In this document: one piece after another, positions 54,072 through 64,000 of the stretch
Numbering within the stretch: position 1 is the stretch's first letter
Layout of the letters: every line of letters starts with the position of its first letter
DNA from: Pisolithus tinctorius
Lineage: Eukaryota > Basidiomycota > Agaricomycetes > Boletales > Pisolithaceae
Direction of reading: 5' to 3'
Assembly (NCBI GenBank): GCA_024663395.1
Contig: JANFAH010000045.1
Span: 434,001-498,000, forward strand
Length of the DNA stretch: 64,000 bases
Translations under genes and position numbers: made by a program
The notes under the pieces: generated by a model
The model's input: only the letters and a program-made list of their open reading frames with translations
Database searches by the model: none
Told to the model about the DNA's origin: nothing

Positions 54072-57000
54072 TCAATCCAGTACTTCAAACCGTCCCCTCT
54101 TCACCTCCCTTATTCCATCCTGCTCCTCTTCCAAACCCCTCTTCTCCCCCATACCCATACCACCACTCATCCCTTCACTAAGACCTACACCCACATCGAC
54201 AATGCCTTCGTCTTCCATCATATCAAAGCTAAACCCCTCCGGCACACCCAAATTATCACCGTTCACGAGGTCTTTGAGGATCGCTTGATATCGTTCCTCA
54301 GTCAGCCCCATCCCAGCAAGCGGATCAATCCGCATGTCAGTCCCAACTCCACTCATGAACAACGGACCGTTTCCGTTGCCATCTACACCCTCCGCGTTCG
54401 CGGATGCCGATGGTGGGCCAATTCCACCGCCGTCCCCCCCAGAATAAGCCACAGTCGTCCCCGAGGAGGACGCGGAAGACGTCGATGTGGTGGCAGCAGA
54501 AGGGGTGGCTGAAGCGGGTACGAGCGCATCCGTTAACGAATTATCTGTCGAGAGACGCGGAGCACACGGTATTCTCGGGACTCTCGACATCTCCTGGATG
54601 ACCTTGAGATGCATGAGGTGCTTCTGTACAACATCATAACTTCGTAAGCCCCATCCTGCCACGTCACAAACAACACAAAATAGAAAACGCGGTACAGAAA
54701 GGATCTCACCTCCAACATATCCAACAACCCTTCCTTGGTGAACGGTTTCGGTAACACATCGTTCATGCCTGACGAATAATACGTCATGATCTCGCTCGGA
54801 CGCGAATTACTTGTCATTGAGATGATAGGCGTAACGTGATCAAATTTGCGGATCAACGATGTGGCCGATATACCGTCCATCTTGGGCATTACAATGTCCT
54901 AAAACCCGAAGTGTGTCAACAGCCGGCCCCAACGGGCGCCGCCGCGTAAAGAGATCAACTCACCATCAGCACTAAATCATACTTTTCCAAGTTCATCTTA
55001 TTCACCGCTCCCACTCCATCCACTGCCACGTCAATCGCGCATCCGAATACCTGCAAAAACTTGCTGCTCAGTCTCCTGCTCACCGCGTCGTCGTCGACAA
55101 GAAGTACGCGTGGTGGGACTGCCCATCCTGGGACGAACGTTGACCTCCTGACTCGCAGCTTCTGTCCGCCGCCAGTCGAAGGCGTCGCGGCTCCGGAAGT
55201 CGCTGATGAAGATTCTCGGACGCCGGGGTTCGTGGGCGTAGGTCGCACGACTTCTTCAGCACCTGGACTTTCCTCTTTCTCGAACCCCTCCCCTTCACAC
55301 TCCCCAATTCCACCTACACCGTCTTCATCAGCACATCCATTCCCGCCTCCATTCCCACCCCCATTCATATTTGGCGTACCAGGTATGTCCCCACCATACG
55401 TCCAATTCCCATTCGCATCATCAAGCGCACTCCTCGGAAGCAAATGTCCCAATGTGAACACCTGTAATCCCTCGTGAACCGTTTGAACCGTCCCGTCCCA
55501 GGATGTATCCGGAGGGATTAGAAAGGGAGCATCACCACTCCGTCATATCCGTCCCCTCCGGTCTCGTTCCATTTCCCGAACCTGTACCATTACTCGTCAC
55601 TTCAGCAGACGCCCTAGCCTTTCTCGACATCTCATTCATCTGGGCCAAACTCGCCCTCGCAATCGCGGTCGGATCCGGATACCGATGATCCCCAACCAAC
55701 CCCAGCACGCGATGGGCCTTATGGACGGGTAAAAACTGAACCTGCTGCATGGGTTGCATCGTTTGCATAGCCGACACCATTTGTTGCATCGATGTCGCTT
55801 GCGGTAAGGAAGACATTGATTCCTGCATGGGTGATTGCATAGATGGGATCGTTTGCGAGAGAGGGATTGTTTCTCGCATGGAAGATATCTGTTCCTGCAT
55901 AGATGGAATCGATTGAATTAATTGTATCGGTGGCTCAGCAGGTCCTTGCGCCTGACCTTGTGCTTGTGAAACTGATGGAGACGGGGATTGGGATTGCGCT
56001 TGCGCTTGCGCCTGTGCTTGTGCTTGAGCCTGACTTCTTGATAGTGCCCGAAAAAGTGTCGATGACGACGCAGACGTAGTGGGCGGTCCATGCGGTCCAT
56101 GTCCATGTCCATGGGATCCGAGCATGTGTTGCGAATGAGACGCGGTGAGCGGCTGCAAAAACGGACATCGCTGCGGCTGTTGCGAAGCCAGCAACGTCGC
56201 TGACATCGCAGCCGCCGTGGTCGATATTTTCGTCGACATGCCGAACATGGACGGAGGTGGGTGCGTGTTGGGAGTCATACTGTGTCCCAGAGACCCTGAT
56301 CTTGTCGGGGGAGGTATCACAGGTGTATGGGGACCTTGTATTTGCTGGGAGTTATTTGCAAGGCCAGCTGTAGGTGGTGCTGGTCCGGGTGCGATGGATG
56401 TTGCGAGAATGGAATCTTTGTGCTTCGCTGAGGAACAACGATGAGTATGCGAACGTGCATCGGAGACGCAGGCACAGGGTACACGGGGTAGGGTGCAAGG
56501 ATCCATTGCACCCGCGACCCAACTCCGATTATCTAGATTCCCTTAACAACCCAACCATTTCTTTGGTCCAAATAACACGGAACACGAACGAACAGAGCAA
56601 GATCCAGACCAAAAAAAAGTAAGCAGACTCGCCGCCTTCCGCACGCAGAAAATATTGCACTAAACTCTGCATCAAACCACCCTGCCGAGCAAGATTCCTC
56701 TGGAAACGAACCATTTCTCCAAGCACGTCCTTGTAACACCTTTCCAAACCTCTCACTCGATCCTCTGACCTACCAGTCGGGTCCTTAGAGAGTCGTTCTG
56801 AGACTGCAGCGCCGCGACTTACTGCTGTAATCCTGACATTCCGCTCTGAAAGCCAGACACGGTGTTCTGCAATCCTGTTGTGACGGATTGAAGAGTTGCG
56901 TTTTGAGCATGCGATGCGTTGGCTTGGGACTAGAAGGCGGTCATCTGCGACTGGAGCGCTGAATGCTGGTTCTGCAGTGCACTCGTATGCGACGCGAGGG

Positions 57001-57694
57001 TGTTGGTTTGCGTTTGGAGAGATTTCAATTCGCCACCTAGGGGTCCGGCTGAGCCAGAACGACCCAGCGTAGAGGGTCTGGTAGCGGACCCTGATGGTGC
57101 TGATACACGCGCTGCAGGGGCCTTGCGTTTCATGTTTTCCAGGGCTTCTCGCCGGTCAGCGTGGAAGTCAGGATGTCGGAATGTCCACGAGTGTTCACCA
57201 AATTGGGTGTCGTCGGTATTTTTGACCTGGAGTACATGTCAGAATGGGAATGTCCTCCGGTCATAAGAGACACCAGAGCGCGCATATAAGATGCACGCGA
57301 TATATGCGCATACCCACCTTGTGCAAGTCATATTTGTTCAGCTGCCTGTCAAACGAGGCAAAATTAGAGTGTTTAAACACGCGAGGGAGGTTTGATTTCG
57401 TGAAGTCGTTCATGTCCTATTGGAAGGGGAGATGTGAGTAGGGCAAGAGAAGAGGTCAGAAGTGAGATCGCGTGGTCTATCAAAGTGATGACTGGCTGAT
57501 GAGAGATAGAGCAGGAAAGAAGTGGGAAGACCCACCTTAACGACAAAGCAACCACCGTTTGGACCGCATGATACTATGTGTGGGAAGGATTGATCCTCAA
57601 GTATCCTGATTGCAAGTAAGCAGTGGATCGGAAGGATGGCCGCGAAGAGGACGTACTTGCACAGTTTCTTGACGAAGTCGCTGGTCGCTGGCAT
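54072..57694 (-). pseudogene. Skn7/Prr1-like HSF-type DNA-binding response regulator, apparently decaying
   Basis: Family order is intact: HSF DNA-binding domain (exons 57,657-57,694, 57,536-57,605, 57,318-57,416, 57,226 leftwards), coiled coil, Gln/Met-rich middle, receiver, Gly-rich tail. HSF text includes DMNDFTKSNLPRVFKHSNFASF and NTDDTQFGEHSWTFRHPDFHADRREALE. The receiver has RVLLVDDDAVSRRL, phospho-acceptor Asp in VLM|DIVMPKMDG across an intron, MTSN and VLPKPF, all intact. Defects: IVSCGPNGGCF where Trp is near-invariant, FDRQLNKYDLH for FVRQLNKYDFH, and TAG (about 56,931) and TAA (about 56,820) in the coiled coil. The frame also breaks near 56,770 and near 55,540. Unusual introns might remove some of these. 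Skn7 acts in the osmotic/oxidative-stress phosphorelay in yeast. Confidence 0.75.
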
Positions 57695-58310
57695 GTTGTC
57701 ATCGCTGTCCCTTTGAGATTGTGGTGGAGCGAGTGGGGGTGGGGGTGATGGCGGAGGTTGTTGTTGTTGCAGTTGTTCGCGTTTGAATTGTCTTGATTCT
57801 GATCAGACAGGTTTGGTTTGGTGGATGGAAAGCGAAGAGGGGTGTTGTTGTGGATGGAGCGGGCCAGATGCAGGGAGGATGTCTTCGCGAGAGCTAGAAG
57901 TTCGATGGAGGGGGTGTGGGCAGGATGGCGGTGGAGACGAGTGACGATAGGGAGTCACGCGATTTGGCGAATTGAGAAGCGGGAGGGTGTTGATGTTGGA
58001 GCGAGACAGGCTGACGGGGGGCAGGTGGAGCTGGGAGGGCCGCGGGAGGTGCGGACACTGGCTTGGATGTATCGGATCAGAGGGAGAAGTGTGGGGTCAA
58101 AGACATTGATTGGTGCCGGTGTTACCTTATTGGGAACCAACACTGATGCAGGGGGGAATGATTAGTCTCGGAAGGGAAGCCAGCAAAATCCCCCCCAAAC
58201 AGCCATAAGAGTCAAGAGAGGGGTAATTAGAGCTACACCAGTTGTGTACAACAGCCATTCCACAGGTCTATAGCTAGATCATGCACATACAGAAGACAGG
58301 TAGCCCGATG
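57695..58310. other. Upstream region of the Skn7-like gene
   Basis: G-rich on the plus strand, with short GGGTG and TTG repeats near 57,735-57,775. A 115-codon plus-strand frame (57,818-58,165) has no recognisable domain. The Harbinger element starts 620 bp upstream of the Skn7-like start. Confidence 0.5.
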
Positions 58311-58447
58311 TAAGGTGCCATTCACCCTGCGAATGCGAAGTCCAAGTTTTCAACTTCAGCTTCAGTTAAGAGGTTCACGTGATGTGAACTGTCACGTGCA
58401 TCCACCTGAGGTATGAACCATTGTCACCCAGTTACTACAATCATTGA

Positions 58448-59704
58448 ATGTCTGGCTCATCTGCAGGATCCACCTGCTCGTTGCACTCACACGGCCTTAC
58501 AATCAATCCTCTAGACCTGTGGAACCCCCTGCCTCCCCCCAGGACTCACAAGAAAGCTGTGGTATGGACAACAGAGGAGGAAGGCACATTATTGGATTTC
58601 TTGGCCTCTCATCTTTCACAGGCCAGCGATGGGAACTTTAAGAAGGCTACGTGGAACGCTGCAGCAGCCCACATGGCTCATAATCATCCACTGAGTCTGG
58701 ATAACAGTGATAAGACAGCTGAATTGTGTGAGCGGAAGTTCAAGGCAGTAAGTCATCATATCATTCTTTTTTTTTGCCTTGCTAACAATTATCCAGCTTA
58801 AAAAATCCTACTACGCTGTCGCCGATCTTAAATCGGTGGCCTCTGGCTTTGCTTATGACAATGAGCACAGTGCGATGATCTCGCTGGACAATGCCAATCT
58901 TTGGGATTGGTATGTAAAGGTAATGTAGTTTTTTTCTTGTCAGATCATCCACTAACATCTAGTCAGGCGCACAAAGATGCGAAGCCGTTTTGCAATTCTG
59001 GGTTCCCCCACTTCACCAGCATCGAGCTCCTTCTCCCCTCGCATGGCCAAGGTTGGTTTATCTACTGGCCACATGCCACTGCCACGCCTTGTACAACCAC
59101 GACCTCTGCCTTCGATACTCCTGCCTCTACTGCACCCCCCACCGCTTCAACCATTCCTACCCCCCTTCCTTTCCTCTCCCTCCTCAACATGATGCATGCT
59201 CTCAATGCTCACCATCGCAAGGACACACAGTCCATGGATCCAAACTCCATCCCCCCTTCCACACCATCAAGTTTTTTGTTGCATGCATCAGCTGGGTCGT
59301 CATCGTCATCGGCCATCACCAGCATCAGTCACGGAAAAAGGAAAGCCGAGTCTGTTGCGATGTCCGAAGGTGGATTGAAGCGCTCTCGGCCCCCGTTGGC
59401 CAAAGTGCATGCTGAAGAAGATCGCAGTTCATTCATCACCACCATCACCTCCAGGCTTGATAATTTCATGCACACGATCACTGCCCCATTGCCCCCACCA
59501 CCCACTACCAATCCCCTCATCGACACTGCCATGGACTACATCAACAGCATGCCACAGCTCTCAACAGATGATCGGATCAACATTGGCAACTACTTCCTCA
59601 GCATGACCCTGGATGATGTGAATATTTTCCTCAAGCATCAGGAGCCAGTGAAGCAGATTTGGGTGCAGCGTCGGCTGATGAAGTACCAGGATGGGCAGAG
59701 ATAG
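58448..59704 (+). CDS. Harbinger Myb/SANT-like DNA-binding protein
   Basis: Three exons: 58,448-58,747, 58,797-58,919 and 58,967-59,704 (GT-AG, 386 residues). The trihelix Myb/SANT-like domain spans exons 1-2: VVWTTEEEGTLLDFLASHL, FKKATWNAAAAHM, TAELCERKFKA, then LKKSYYAVADLKSVASGF and LDNANLWDWYVK. Exon 3 opens AHKDAKPFCNSGFPHF, the usual sequel in this family. A long Ser/Thr/Pro linker with a basic patch (HGKRKAES) and a C-terminal helical part (SMTLDDVNIFLKHQEPVKQIWVQRR) follow. In Harbinger systems this protein binds the ends and brings the transposase into the nucleus. No stop or frameshift was seen. Confidence 0.9.
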
Positions 59705-59900
59705 GTGTTTGTCTTGTTTTTTTTTTTTTTACAATATACAAATGTAGCCCCCCCCCCTGCATATCCTTTCAAGTCCCCCCCCCTTTATACAAACATGTAC
59801 ATAATAAAATGTACATGACAATGGAAGTTATTTTTCTACATGAGTGTGAAACAATTGTAAGAACATATATTTGTACACCATGAAATCTGAATGTTCAGGC
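59705..59900. other. Convergent spacer inside the Harbinger element
   Basis: T-run, C-run and ATGTACAT-rich sequence between the two 3' ends. AATAAAA near 59,802 may serve as a polyadenylation signal. Confidence 0.6.
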
Positions 59901-61213
59901 TCAGAGAAGGCCCCTAATTGTAAGCTGGTGCTGATAGTCAATCCACATCTCCTCTGCAATGTTGTCATGCCTATTATCAGCCCTTCTCCTCTCTGCAGCA
60001 TCTGCTGGTCCATCACCAAGGCTTCCAATACCATCATCCTCTCCTATGTCCATGGCAAGTTCAGGGTCAAAGAACTCTTCTGGATCATAGCGCCATATGA
60101 AATTGTGGAGGGCACAGAGAGCAGCAGGTACTTGAGTTTGGGTGTGGATGCTATATTCAGGGGGAATTTGAAGAATCCTCCACCTGTGTTTTATAACACC
60201 AAATATCCGTTCAATGGCATTTCTAAGTCCAGCATGGTGAAGGTTGAATAACTCCTCTCGGTTTTGAGGTCTATAAAATAGAAGTTACAGGTACACTGAG
60301 CAGAATGGAATAGCAACTTACCTTAATCCAGCCTGGCGCCATTCTTTCAGATGGTAACAAACACCTCGATAGGGAACCAGAAGTGCATCACAGGTCCCAA
60401 ACCCTGCATCTGCAAGAAGGTACTTCCCAGGTGGCATGTGCAAGTCATTCCTGTGTGCATCATGCCACATGGTTGCATCTGCAGTGGACCCATCAAAGCC
60501 AGTGAGGGCATATGTGAAGAAGAAGTCAAAATCACAGATGAAGAGACAGTTTTGAGATAGGTAGCCCTTCTGGTTCCTCATGTAAGGCTGGTCCTCAGCA
60601 GCAGTGAATGCTCGAATATGAGTGCCATCAACTGCACCAATACAATCCTGGAAAAATCGGAAGCATGGGTCACTAGTAATCATAGTTGATATGGGAGTGT
60701 TGTTGGTGGGGAATTGCACTTGGGATGCATAGAATTGTCCCCCAGAAAAGAAAGCCAACATGGCTTTGAAATATCTAAAAAATTGTGAGAAAAATATCAG
60801 ACAGTCCAATGAACTCCCTACCTAGTGATGGTCCCTGGTGAGTGTTGGAACCTCTCAGCAACATGCCGGGATGACAACCCAGTAACACAGGTGTAGAGGA
60901 ATATCCCAAGTTGTTCCTCCACAGAAATTCCATTGCGAGAAGGCACAAAACCATGATGGGTGAGCACCTGCATCAGGTGATCAAAAACCCCATGGCTGAC
61001 ACCAAGGCAAGTCTGTATCCTGTCTGGATGACCATTCAGGAGCTCTAGCATCCACCCCTCACCAGTCAGGATTGAGGTATGGTAGGGGATTGGTTCTGAG
61101 TCAGAATGAAAAAGGAGGTCATAGAGGCATAGCACCTGGATCATCACTGCTACTACAAGTGCAGCAAGACAGCAATGACAATGGTGCTGGAGCTGCTGTG
61201 CTTCAAGATCCAT
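59901..61213 (-). CDS. Harbinger DDE transposase (HARBI1-type)
   Basis: Three exons on the minus strand: 60,822-61,213, 60,322-60,774 and 59,901-60,270, joined by 47- and 51-nt GT-AG introns with no stop. The N-terminus has a helix-turn-helix region (GVSHGVFDHLMQVLTHHGF, ISVEEQLGIFLYTCVTGLSSRHVAERFQHSPGTI). The DDE_Tnp_4 core follows: first Asp in CIGAVDGTHIRAF, DFDFFFTYALTGFDGSTADATMW, second Asp in YLLADAGFG, catalytic Glu in HHAGLRNAIERIFGVIKHRW. The end is LTIRGLL. All three catalytic residues are present, so the protein may be active. It cuts and joins the element at TWA targets. Confidence 0.93.
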
Positions 61214-61275
61214 AGCAGAGTTGTTTGATCTGTTATCACAATGTTATCTATTGAACTACAAGTTGTGTTGTTGTC

Positions 61276-61376
61276 TTATATAATCATCACATGACTACAT
61301 TACTAAAGCAGAAGCCTGAAACTTGGACTTTGCATTCGCACGAGCATGCACAGCTTATATAATCATCATGTGACTT
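61276..61376. repeat. Partial internal duplication at the right end of Harbinger
   Basis: CTTATATAATCATCACATGACTAC (61,276 on) recurs as CTTATATAATCATCATGTGACTTC near 61,353. This explains why the inner inverted repeat is displaced at this end. Confidence 0.75.
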
Positions 61377-61531
61377 CAGAGGGTGAATGGCGCCTAATAG
61401 TACAGGGAGAGCAGAGCACACTATGATGCACGTTCCCTCAACCACCTATCCATCACCGTCACATAATATTCCACGATCCCTTTGACAGGGCATGCAGTAT
61501 CCAACAAGGTTGTTGATGCAAGCAACCCTGC

Positions 61532-62717
61532 TCATGCGAACCCATCCACCATGATACTTCCCCACACCAACAACCAAGCCATCCACCACACTCTCCCAGT
61601 CCACCCACCCACTTCCTTCCCTGTCATCTGCATGAACATATGCTCAAGGAGAACACTGATGGCCATCATCCTGAACGTGAGGAGCATGCACCGCCATTCG
61701 ACATTTTGATTGGGCATGACTACCACAATTTTGTGCACTACCCCTGATGTGAGAAATGATCCCAGCACATATCCCATACATCCGAACGCAATTCCAAGAG
61801 GCCATCCTCTGACGACAATGCATGTCTGCGGAAACAGTTGATGCCATCTATAACCCCAGAAGTCGTGCAACAAGTCTGCTTTCCATGGCTTGTTGAATAT
61901 GGGTGGCCATTGTGCAGGGTCTTGCCGGAGCACGATGACACCAATGAGCGTAGCAATGTCATATATTAGTTGCAAAACAGCAAAGATAGCAACTGCGTGA
62001 AGACAGTGATGATAATGGACTGGATGTATCGGATGAGAGGAGGAAGCATTGCATCAAAGATCCTGCCTCCACTTAGAACAGTAAAGCTCTCGAGCGAAAA
62101 TGCTTGTGTAGCAAGGTGGAATGCACCACATACAATGCTGTGGTACCAAGTAGATAGTAAGACATGTGCTGCGAACCATCCACGTGAGGAGGGACATGTG
62201 TCTGCAGGAAACTGGAGGCTTCCAGACCAGTTCCACCTGATGCCACAGACATTGGTGGAGAGGCCCATCACATCCATGAAGATGGAAGGGGGAGAACTGG
62301 CAGGCCAGAGCTGCCGCTTGAGTGGGTCTTTTGCAGTTGTCCATTCGAGTGTGCAGACGACGAAGCAGAAAATAATGAGCTATACAGACTGGGAATCACC
62401 CAATGTCAGAAGAATGAAAGATGACATGAGTGCAGCATACCGCAAAATCAACATTAAAAAAACATTTTCTGAGGGCCCCCACCTGTGAAATCAATGCCGA
62501 TGGTGGCTTGGAAAGCCAGGAGAGCGATGAGTGGCCACAGTGCGATGCACAACACACGTGTTCTGGGGAGAATGACTAGGACTGCAGCGACATAGTAAGA
62601 GAGGCATGTTGATACGATGTACATGAAGAATGTGGGTGCGTCGAACAGGTGTCTCTCTGACACAGGTGGTACATGGAAGAAGTGGGTGAGCAGGTCCTCA
62701 AGGAATGACCAGGCCAT
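61532..62717 (-). CDS. Wax-synthase-like membrane O-acyltransferase (MBOAT)
   Basis: Minus-strand exons begin at 62,717 (MAWSFLEDLLTHFFHVPPVSERHLFDAP) with hydrophobic segments (FFMYIVSTCLSYYVAAVLVILP, ALWPLIALLAFQATIGI). An intron starts after DFTG near 62,480. Later segments: VCGIRWNWS (the RGxGW-type motif), LPPLIRYIQSIIITVFTQLLSLLF, then QLIYDIATLIGVIVLRQDPAQWPPIFNKPWKADLLHDFWGYRWHQLF with the catalytic-region His. GYVLGSFLTSGVVHKI has the second His, and then comes KEVGGWTGRVWW. This is the wax-synthase family pattern: acyl transfer to an alcohol or terpenoid in the ER membrane. Exon junctions at about 61,970 and 62,400 are not fully resolved. The TGA at 61,532 may be premature (see findings). 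Confidence 0.8.
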
Positions 62718-62973
62718 CGTTGTCAGGCGATGACAACTGGAGGCTGCTCAGGTTTGTTTTCGTGGTTTATTATATAGTCCAACATTTTTTTACAAGTGCA
62801 CAGAACATGAAAAGCCCTGCAGTGTTTGTGGGTACACAGTCGACCATGGCGCCATGTACTGGAGCGCACATTAGCCAGCTACCCTCAGTGATGAGACTCC
62901 AAATTCACCCTCTCCGAGCATGCCCACATGGATGGCCTGCTACAAGCTAGAACTAGTACTACAGCACAACCCT

Positions 62974-64000
62974 CTATGCAATCTTGACCATCTACACAAA
63001 CATTGTCAACGATTATATATATAAAACCAAAACGAACTCACCTTTGCATACAACGATCCCATGACCTTCCCAACCTGCTTCAGTGTATCAATTGCAGCAC
63101 CATACATATCCTATCAGTGGACAAGTCAGCAGTGTGACGTGGCAATTGCAAGCAAGCATTACTTACATCTACTTCTGGTTCATCAAAGACTAATAGACAT
63201 CCCTTTCCTTGATCGAGGATGCCATAAAACACTTTGTCCAGTATCATCTGGGACAGCCTTTGTAAACAAAACACAGGTGAGTTGTTACGAGTACATTGTG
63301 TGTGGTGAAAAAGCTCACTTCGCTTCGACGTTCTGTCGACCTTGACCAACTTGTTTGGCGACATAATCGATCTCAATGATGGAATAAGATTCAATGATGC
63401 ATAACAGGTTCTGTTCGAGAAGTGTATCGTAAAGCACTGTGAGGTGCGAATGGATCGTGAAGTCCAATGAGAGTTCTGCCCAACACGATGGTCAGGGGAT
63501 GAGGGAGACGCACCATCTTTATAATCCCTGAGCACCTTTTCGAATTCAGCCAGATTATGGTTTTGGTGGGCAAGCACTACCACACACATGCATTCGATCT
63601 CACACAGTTGAGCATATTTCACCACCAGTTTGATAGATAGAAGAGTGGTGACATCCTCTGACTGTGATAGACCTGAGTCTGGGACCAGTTGATGGTGGAA
63701 GATACACACGAGATTCAGCATGACTTTGCATAGGAGAATATACTTCAATGCGTTCAGTGTGCTCCAGTCATCTTGAGACGACATGTTCTCAAACGTGTTG
63801 TAGAAGTAGGAGTAAGCAGTGGTGTAATCTTTATCCTCTGCATGAAGAATCCCAGATTGTAAATTGAGCACTGCTCGTAAATGCGGTGGGCAGTATATCG
63901 AGTTAGCAGCTGTCCGAGCTGATGTGAGGGCAGCCTAGGATAGTCGAGTCGAGTGAGTTATGTTCAGAAAGCAAGGAAGAACTGTACCTTTGCTTTTACC
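62974..64000 (-). CDS. RPN6: 26S proteasome regulatory subunit Rpn6 (3' part; continues past the right edge)
   Basis: Exons read on the minus strand from the edge: GKSK, then AALTSARTAANSIYCPPHLRAVLNLQSGILHAEDKDYTTAYSYFYNTFE and ALKYILLCKVMLNL. Next are LLSIKLVVKYAQLCEIECMCVVVLAHQNHNLAEFEKVLRDYKDE and LTVLYDTLLEQNLLCIIESYSIIEIDYVAKQVGQGRQNVEAK. Then LSQMILDKVFYGILDQGKGCLLVFDEPEVD, DMYGAAIDTLKQVGKVMGSLYAK, and a 5-codon last exon MVKIA with TAG at 62,974-62,976. This is the TPR-like and PCI end of Rpn6/PSMD11, a lid scaffold of the proteasome. Short introns (for example near 63,510 and 63,310) keep the frame. It looks intact and is a normal single-copy host gene. Some positions (HSHLTVLYDTL, CIIESYS) vary from the usual sequence. 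Confidence 0.92.

Larger units (their letters stand above)
58314..61394. mobile_element. PIF/Harbinger DNA transposon, apparently complete (3,081 bp)
   Basis: Terminal inverted repeats GGTGCCATTCACCCT (58,314-58,328) and AGGGTGAATGGCGCC (61,380-61,394) differ at one position. The 3-bp duplication TAA lies at 58,311-58,313 and 61,395-61,397, as expected of the superfamily (TWA). A second, inner inverted repeat (58,329-58,350 and 61,317-61,339) contains GAATGC(G/A)AAGTCCAAGTTT. The right copy lies ~40 bp further in because of an extra segment. The element encodes a Myb/SANT-like protein and a DDE transposase, convergently. Confidence 0.95.

Noticed and set aside
55750..56060. Met/Gln/Ser-rich repeats as a separate gene or minisatellite
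   Set aside because: They are the low-complexity Gln-rich middle of the Skn7-like protein, common in this family.
57818..58165. 115-codon plus-strand frame upstream of the Skn7-like gene
   Set aside because: No domain, Gly/Arg-rich translation of a G-rich promoter tract, no splice or start context.
59705..59900. Poly-T/poly-C stretch as a non-LTR retroelement tail
   Set aside because: It lies inside the Harbinger element between two convergent genes and has no adjacent RT or target duplication.

Overview
This is a eukaryotic, TE-rich window from a filamentous basidiomycete, most likely an agaricomycete. The signs are genes with many 45-60 nt introns, a Skn7/Prr1-type HSF-receiver gene, a fungal BTB gene, a wax-synthase-like MBOAT gene, an agaricomycete-type P-loop GTPase, and Ty3/gypsy, Helitron and PIF/Harbinger elements of agaricomycete type. 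No rRNA, tRNA or CRISPR locus was seen.

Region 1 (1-47,382) is almost entirely nested transposons. Four gypsy elements are present. Element 1 (1 to about 7,930, cut by the window edge) and element 4 (36,786-46,864) share one lineage with a divergent RT (FIDD) and no chromodomain. Element 2 (about 7,937-17,880) and element 3 (29,938-47,377) are chromodomain gypsy elements. Element 3 is bounded by a perfect GGACC duplication and contains element 4. A Helitron Rep/Pif1-helicase gene (27,692 down to 17,881, minus strand) is split by three LTR insertions. One of these contains a further LTR-type element. Four copies of a ~1.85 kb LTR-type element (A-D) and three small solo LTRs all show 4-bp target duplications. 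Every gypsy element carries, downstream of pol and on the opposite strand, all or part of an accessory gene; in elements 1, 2 and 4 this includes a Cys-cluster. Most inactivating changes are C-to-T or G-to-A at CpG.

Region 2 (47,383-64,000) is gene-bearing. In order it holds: a minus-strand GTPase gene (47,863-51,495), a divergent BTB gene (51,682-53,060), a decayed Skn7/Prr1-like gene (54,072-57,694, minus), an apparently complete PIF/Harbinger transposon (58,314-61,394, TAA duplication, Myb/SANT-like ORF plus DDE transposase), a wax-synthase-like gene (61,532-62,717, minus), and the 3' part of the proteasome subunit gene RPN6 (minus, running off the right end).

The most striking signal is inside the GTPase gene. 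Between two ordinary phase-0 exon ends lie twenty consecutive AG-NNN-GT(A/G)NG(T/C) units spaced 76-95 bp apart. Fourteen of the exon positions lie in a near-perfect 82-bp tandem array whose main variable position is the three-base NNN. The other units are diverged but keep the splice signals. Read as splicing signals, this is a train of twenty single-codon exons separated by ~80-nt introns, all phase 0, so any subset could be skipped without changing frame.
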